Origin: Flammeovirgaceae bacterium UBA2338
GTDB lineage: Bacteria; Bacteroidota; Bacteroidia; Cytophagales; Cyclobacteriaceae
NCBI GenBank assembly: GCA_002344795.1
Contig: DDUM01000090.1
Coordinates: 33,520-51,079 of the forward strand
Length of the DNA stretch: 17,560 nt
Reading direction: 5' to 3'
Below are positions 13,848 through 17,560 of the stretch, one piece after another. Both the position numbers and the translations under genes were made by a program. Position 1 is the first letter of the stretch. Each line of letters starts with the position of its first letter. A model generated the notes under the pieces. It did not search any database and was not told the origin of the DNA. It was given only the letters and a program-made list of their open reading frames with translations.

Positions 13848-15644
13848 ATGAATTCATTTCATCCATTGAGGCCAATCGTTCTTTCCTTCGTTCTAACTTC
13901 TATTTTTCAACTCAGCTTTGCACAGGATCAGAGGATCGCTGACAGTCTACAGTTGATATATGAAAGCGGCACCATTGCTGATTCGTTGCAGCTTCAACTG
14001 CTGCGCGAATTGGCATTTAACGAATTGCAAAACCTGGACCGGGGTCTGGGTTATGCAGACGAACTCGTAAAACTAAGCCAGGAAAAGGGAGACTTGATTT
14101 ATTTGTATCGGGGATACCTTCAAAAGGGTCGCATCAGTAGGCTAAAAGGCAATTTAACGGTTGCCATGACAGCTTTATTCAACAGCGTGAAGGCCGCTCA
14201 GGAAGCGAACTACCCAGAGGGCGTAGGTGGTGCCTACATCACCATAGCGGATATCTACTCAGCAAATGGAAACAGCAACAACGCCATCCTGTATTACAAC
14301 AAAGCAATTGAAATACTTCGAACTACTCCTGATTCAATAACGCTGGCAACGGCCTTCTCCAATGCCGGTGACGAATACTTTAACAAGAAGGCCTACGATT
14401 CTGCTTTGTATTACTTTGATGAGTCAGGCAGGATATTTCAACAAACAAATTACAGGATTGGCACGGCCTATAATTTGGGCAACAAAGGGATGGTGTATGC
14501 TGAATTGGGAAGAAATGATTTGGCGGAGACCAATATCAACGAAGCCATTGCTATTCTTCAAGAGCTACAGGACTTCTATCCAATTGCAGTTTACCTTACC
14601 TACATGTCGGACATCTATCTTAGTAAAAAGGACAATACAACAGCTTTAAAATACGCGCAAAGAAGCCTTGAACTGGCAAAAGGATATGGGCTGAAGGAAC
14701 AAATCAGCAATGCTAATTTATTGCTTTCAAAACTGTATGAACAGTTTGGCAATGCGAGTGAATCTTTAAAATATTATAAAGACTACGTCACTTATAGAGA
14801 TAGCGTCAGGAACATTGAAGCGGTACAACAACTGGCAAATCAAAGAACCGATTTTGAAGTTGCTCAGAAACAAATTGAAGTTGATTTACAAACAAGAAAC
14901 AGGCAGATTATTGTGGTGGCAGCAACCATCGCTTTATTTTTAATTTCGCTATTGGCCTTTGGTTTGTACAGGCGCTATTTATTTATTCGCACCACCAATA
15001 AAATTATTGAAGAGGAAAGAGAAAGATCGGAGCGCCTGCTCTTGAACATCCTTCCTGAGCAAACAGCGCGGGAACTAAAGGAAAGGGGGGTAGTCCAGGC
15101 TAAGAAATTTGAATCGGTAACGGTATTGTTTACCGATTTTAAGGATTTCACCAGGTCAGCGGAATTCATTGAGCCTGAATTGTTGGTGAAGAGCATCGAC
15201 TATTACTTCAAAGCTTTTGATCAGATTACGCTACGTCACGGATTGGAGAAAATTAAAACCATTGGAGATGCTTACATGTGCGCCTGTGGTCTCCCCGATA
15301 ACAATAACAACCATTGCAGAAACACAATACTGGCTGCCAGGGAAATGATAAATGTAGTAAATCAAAAACTGCAAGCTAAGGACGACTTGGTTCATTTTGA
15401 AGTAAGGATAGGTGTTCACACAGGACCGGTGGTGGCAGGAATTGTCGGGGACACAAAGTGGCAGTATGACATCTGGGGCGACACAGTAAATATTGCCTCC
15501 AGAATGGAGACCAACTCAGTGCCAGGAAAAATTAACTTATCTGAAACCACATTCCAGCAAATAAAGGATGAGTTTCCTTGCGAGTATCGCGGGGTCATTG
15601 AGGTAAAACATCGAAGCCCCCTGAAAATGTATTTTCTGTCCTGA
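13848..15644 (+). CDS. TPR-sensor class III adenylate cyclase
   Basis: The 598-residue protein starts with a signal peptide (1-25, cleavage after SFA). Tetratricopeptide-like helical repeats fill ~60-320 (e.g. YITIADIYSANGNSNNAILYYNKAIEI, written here in part), then come a short coiled segment, one membrane helix (~353-371), a linker (LLLNILPEQTARELKERG, 397-414) and a class III catalytic domain (~418-598). Metal-binding aspartates are Asp430 (VLFTDF) and Asp474 (IGDAY). The adenine-selecting pair Lys470 (KIKTIGD) and Asp541 (YDIWG) is present, as are the transition-state Asn548 and Arg552 (VNIASRM). The enzyme therefore should be active and make cAMP, not cGMP. Topology places the TPR domain outside the cytoplasmic membrane and the cyclase inside. 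Residues 30-36 and 43-49 repeat IADSLQL with different codons, an old duplication. Confidence 0.94.
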   Translation: MNSFHPLRPIVLSFVLTSIFQLSFAQDQRIADSLQLIYESGTIADSLQLQLLRELAFNELQNLDRGLGYADELVKLSQEKGDLIYLYRGYLQKGRISRLKGNLTVAMTALFNSVKAAQEANYPEGVGGAYITIADIYSANGNSNNAILYYNKAIEILRTTPDSITLATAFSNAGDEYFNKKAYDSALYYFDESGRIFQQTNYRIGTAYNLGNKGMVYAELGRNDLAETNINEAIAILQELQDFYPIAVYLTYMSDIYLSKKDNTTALKYAQRSLELAKGYGLKEQISNANLLLSKLYEQFGNASESLKYYKDYVTYRDSVRNIEAVQQLANQRTDFEVAQKQIEVDLQTRNRQIIVVAATIALFLISLLAFGLYRRYLFIRTTNKIIEEERERSERLLLNILPEQTARELKERGVVQAKKFESVTVLFTDFKDFTRSAEFIEPELLVKSIDYYFKAFDQITLRHGLEKIKTIGDAYMCACGLPDNNNNHCRNTILAAREMINVVNQKLQAKDDLVHFEVRIGVHTGPVVAGIVGDTKWQYDIWGDTVNIASRMETNSVPGKINLSETTFQQIKDEFPCEYRGVIEVKHRSPLKMYFLS

Positions 15645-15783
15645 ACGTCAGGTTGCATGATGGTGCTTTGTATCCTACGCCACTTCGCCATGCAATACTG
15701 CTGGCTTACTTATTTTCACCTGTTTCACGGAAGGACACCGACCATTGGAATATGTAAGTGTAAAGTTGTAAATTGTACTTGCC

Positions 15784-16170
15784 ATGAAGTTGATAGCTTT
15801 CATCTTGATTCCCATCTGCCTATCATCATGCATTACTTATAGAAACGTAGCCAGGGATCAAGTCCTCACGCCAGAATTGATACGCACTAAAATTGTGTTG
15901 GGTAAGAAACATCAGCTGACGATGAAGACTGGGAAGAAGCTTAGAGTTAGGATTTTGAGAGTGGATGACACCAAAGTTTATGGCAACTTGATGGGCGTGA
16001 ACGATCACGGCAAAAAAGAATGGTCACCATTTGAAGATAATATTGAGAACATGGCAAATAACCTGACCAAATTGGAAGTGCTGAAAGTGAATGTACCGGT
16101 CGTGGTGGCCAGTGCTGGTGTGCCGCTCATCATCTTTATATATGCACGTTTATCTGTTGTTGTGGACTGA
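15784..16170 (+). CDS. Small lipoprotein with C-terminal hydrophobic segment
   Basis: The 128-residue protein has a lipoprotein signal with lipobox LSSC (Cys16). The middle is a small basic domain with a likely beta meander (KHQLTMKTGKKLRVRILRVDDTKVYGNLMGV, around 42-72), followed by WSPFEDNIENM. Residues ~102-120 are hydrophobic enough for a membrane helix or a buried C-terminal segment. I do not recognise a named family. A gap of 139 bp separates it from the cyclase, so shared transcription is uncertain. The short length and lipobox make it a credible envelope protein of unknown role. Confidence 0.82.
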   Translation: MKLIAFILIPICLSSCITYRNVARDQVLTPELIRTKIVLGKKHQLTMKTGKKLRVRILRVDDTKVYGNLMGVNDHGKKEWSPFEDNIENMANNLTKLEVLKVNVPVVVASAGVPLIIFIYARLSVVVD

Positions 16171-16261
16171 TTGATTTATTTCCCAAAGCGGTCTTCTTAT
16201 TCTCCAACCATACTGGCGCATTACTTCCGTGCTCTCGTACGGGTACCGGCAACCTGAAACT

Positions 16262-16338
16262 ATCCAGCATCCAGAATCCAGCTTGCCTGCCGTAGCTAAA
16301 GCGAAGGCAGGAATCCAGACTATCGACTAAAGACTATT
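16262..16338. repeat. Heptamer array split by a hairpin, abutting the SRAP stop codon
   Basis: Lies in the 168-bp gap 16171-16338 between convergent genes. ATCCAGC, ATCCAGA, ATCCAGC (16262-16282) are contiguous. A 30-nt piece then intervenes (16283-16312) with arms CCTGCC (16286-16291) and GGCAGG (16306-16311). The array resumes with ATCCAGA (16313-16319) and GACTATC, GACTAAA, GACTATT (16318-16338). The last unit ends at the base next to the stop codon of the minus-strand SRAP gene. Upstream, 16210-16250 carries the TACTTCCGT and CGTACG/GGTACC words also hinted at near 3012. Confidence 0.65.
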
Positions 16339-17106
16339 TCAAAACAACCCCGTCTGCACCACCACCAACTCCTGATAATCATACTTCGTTATAGCCCTCT
16401 CCGTATTCCCTACAGCCAGCTTCCCCTTCAACTTCGGCACCGTATACGCCTCCAGCAAACGCTCATCAAAAGGTATTACAAGGTGCTCCAAATCCTTCGC
16501 GTCACGCACACTCAAGTTCAGCCAATCCTGTTCATTTTCTTTCGGAAGGATCAGCGGCATCCGCGGCCCCTCACTTAGCTTCGGATTGTTGTGTATCCTG
16601 CCCATCAGCGCATTGGCCCGGGTAGTCACAATGGATACCGTAGTCCGCTCCACCCCCTCACCACGCCACGTATCCCAAATTCCTGCCAACGTCATCGGCT
16701 CATTATTTTTCATGTGGATGTGATAGGGAAAAGCCTTGCCGTTTTTATGATGGTGCTCAAAGAACCCATCCGCAATCACCAAACACCTGCGGCTCACCAC
16801 CGATTCCCTGAACGCAGGTTTCTCAAAGAGCGTCTCTGCCCTGGCATTGAGTGTTTGATTTTGAATCCGCACCACATCTTCAATACTTTTTGTCCAATGC
16901 GGTATCAGTCCCCAGTTCAGCAGCTGGATGCTATCCGGGTTTTGACGGGTAATCACCGGCAGGTCCAGGTGATCGAAACCCGAGGCATGATAGACGGGCC
17001 GACTCCCATCAAACACACGATCAAACTCCCTGGGATCCAGCGAATCCCCATACCGGTTCACATACTTCTCCTTAGAGAGGGTAGACGTCCTTATCTCGTA
17101 GCACAT
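16339..17106 (-). CDS. SRAP-family protein (YedK/HMCES-like abasic-site DNA-protein crosslinker)
   Basis: The 255-residue protein begins Met-Cys; after Met removal Cys2 is the residue that forms a thiazolidine link with abasic sites in single-stranded DNA. Other SRAP marks are WGLIPHW (65-71), NARAET (87-92, Asn87), GFFEHHH (114-120, Glu117) and His172 in MGRIHNNPKLSEGPRMPLIL. So the Cys/Asn/Glu/His set is complete. Family length is usually 220-260, matching. Two small departures from the enterobacterial form are visible: His in place of Trp after GFFE, and extra residues between the catalytic His and RMP. The older name is SOS response-associated peptidase. The start codon lies inside an imperfect palindrome, GCAC-ATA-GTGC (17101-17111), which does not look like a recognised LexA box. 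Codons are GC-rich. Confidence 0.95.
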   Translation of the reverse strand: MCYEIRTSTLSKEKYVNRYGDSLDPREFDRVFDGSRPVYHASGFDHLDLPVITRQNPDSIQLLNWGLIPHWTKSIEDVVRIQNQTLNARAETLFEKPAFRESVVSRRCLVIADGFFEHHHKNGKAFPYHIHMKNNEPMTLAGIWDTWRGEGVERTTVSIVTTRANALMGRIHNNPKLSEGPRMPLILPKENEQDWLNLSVRDAKDLEHLVIPFDERLLEAYTVPKLKGKLAVGNTERAITKYDYQELVVVQTGLF

Positions 17107-17125
17107 AGTGCGAATTTAACCAAAA

Positions 17126-17146
17126 TCCCACCGACCACTGGCGGGA
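17126..17146. repeat. GC-rich inverted repeat upstream of SRAP
   Basis: TCCCACC (17126-17132) and GGCGGGA (17140-17146) pair except for one A/C mismatch, around a 7-nt loop. It is followed by C-rich, roughly 7-nt-spaced words (CAATCCCCC, AATCCCC) to about 17175. It lies where the SRAP promoter and leader should be, so it may shape expression or simply be intergenic repeat material. Confidence 0.35.
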
Positions 17147-17245
17147 GGACGTGGCAATCCCCCAATCCCCAACCAAAAACTAATCATCAGTTGCATACTT
17201 GATAATGATCTAAAACAGGTCACTGCACTAACCCCGTTGTTCCTA

Positions 17246-17444
17246 GTGCGCTGGCCCGGCAAAATAGCGGGGGTGCGCTGGGTGGCGGGCAGAAGCATTA
17301 TTTTGCCTTGATTTTTTGGTTACTTTTTCATCTAAGGAAAAAGTAACAGCCTGCCCGGCTTGAGGGCGATAGGGTCTCCGAATAAAAAGGACAAGCCCGC
17401 CCCGCCTGCCCGTCCGAAGCAACGCGAAGGCGGGGCTTGAGGGC
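17246..17444. repeat. Composite GC-rich intergenic repeat element with two hairpins
   Basis: The region 17107-17560 (454 bp) contains no credible gene. Within it GTGCGCTGG occurs twice (17246-17254, 17273-17281). A perfect 11-bp inverted repeat, GTTACTTTTTC (17319-17329) and GAAAAAGTAAC (17337-17347), has a 7-nt loop. GCCTGCCC is joined directly to GGCTTGAGGGC in one copy (17349-17367); in a second copy the same two words are separated by 22 nt (17404-17411 and 17434-17444). The separator forms a second hairpin, GCCCCGCCT (17399-17407) with AGGCGGGGC (17428-17436). The base composition is far more GC-rich than the neighbouring gaps. The look is that of a dispersed intergenic element, but copy number cannot be judged from one window. 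Confidence 0.55.
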
Positions 17445-17451
17445 ATTAAAC

Positions 17452-17535
17452 GACTATGGACTAAATACAATGGACTATCGACTCACGACTATCGGGACTA
17501 AATCCCACAACCTGAACCAGCATCCAGCAACTGGG
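17452..17535. repeat. Heptamer array at the window end
   Basis: Six units in unbroken 7-nt register: GACTATG, GACTAAA, TACAATG, GACTATC, GACTCAC, GACTATC (17452-17493). After a short break come AACCAGC, ATCCAGC, AACTGGG (17515-17535). GACTATC, GACTAAA and ATCCAGC are the same words as in the 16.3-kb array. This is the longest clean run in the window. Confidence 0.65.
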
Positions 17536-17560
17536 CATTGTAGGGTACTGAAATAAGTTG

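Noticed and set aside
17101..17111. LexA-type operator over the SRAP start codon
   Set aside because: GCAC-ATA-GTGC is a short imperfect palindrome that matches no LexA box I know, and it includes the start codon by necessity of the coding sequence (Met-Cys).
16591..17202. Long plus-strand open frame (203 codons) opposite the SRAP gene
   Set aside because: It lies almost wholly antisense to a gene with complete family motifs, is rich in Pro, His and Arg as expected of a GC-rich shadow frame, and shows no domain.
17116..17470. Two short minus-strand open frames (17116-17298 and 17243-17470)
   Set aside because: They translate the GC-rich repeat element and its hairpins; the products are Arg/Pro/Ala-rich without any domain or plausible start context.
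17452..17535. CRISPR array
   Set aside because: Units are 7 nt, contiguous, degenerate and without spacers; no cas gene is present in the window.

Overview
The window looks like a piece of a Bacteroidota chromosome, probably from the Cytophagales side. This rests on gene content: two TonB-dependent receptors with an N-terminal carboxypeptidase-regulatory-like domain, a DUF4249 lipoprotein, a LytS/LytTR-type two-component pair, Bacteroidota-style lipoboxes, and an almost complete lack of Shine-Dalgarno sequences. There are 13 well-supported protein genes (the first cut by the window edge) and one doubtful small ORF. I see no tRNA, rRNA, CRISPR array, transposase or phage gene.

Layout. 1-771: 3' end of a DEAD-box RNA helicase. 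937-2835: a membrane histidine kinase with an extra C-terminal STAS-like domain. About 3.1-6.35 kb, minus strand: a LytS-type kinase and a LytTR regulator overlapping by 4 bp, then an alpha/beta-hydrolase lipoprotein and a doubtful small secreted ORF. 6.59-12.2 kb, plus strand, divergent from the kinase pair: a tight three-gene operon of TonB receptor, DUF4249 lipoprotein and second TonB receptor. 12.6-15.65 kb: a six-helix membrane protein, then a small beta-rich protein lying 5 bases upstream of a TPR-containing class III nucleotide cyclase. 15.8-16.2 kb: a small lipoprotein. 16.3-17.1 kb, minus strand: an SRAP (YedK/HMCES) protein. 17.1-17.56 kb: no gene, only repeats.

How the parts may work together. 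The coherent unit is 3.5-12.2 kb: a membrane kinase/LytTR pair facing an outer-membrane uptake operon across a 240-bp region that holds overlapping inverted repeats. I infer that the LytTR regulator controls the receptor operon, and perhaps the hydrolase too; the ligand is unknown. This block is visibly more A/T-rich than the flanking genes and lacks the repeats that flank it, so it may be an acquired or mobile block.

The most unusual non-coding signal is a family of degenerate tandem arrays with a strict 7-nt period (words such as ATCCAGC, GACTATC, AACCTCA). They occur in intergenic regions at about 0.8, 2.9-3.0, 16.3 and 17.5 kb. A second family of small GC-rich hairpins (GCCTGCC...GCGAAGGC) appears inserted both into a heptamer array and into one copy of an internal direct repeat.
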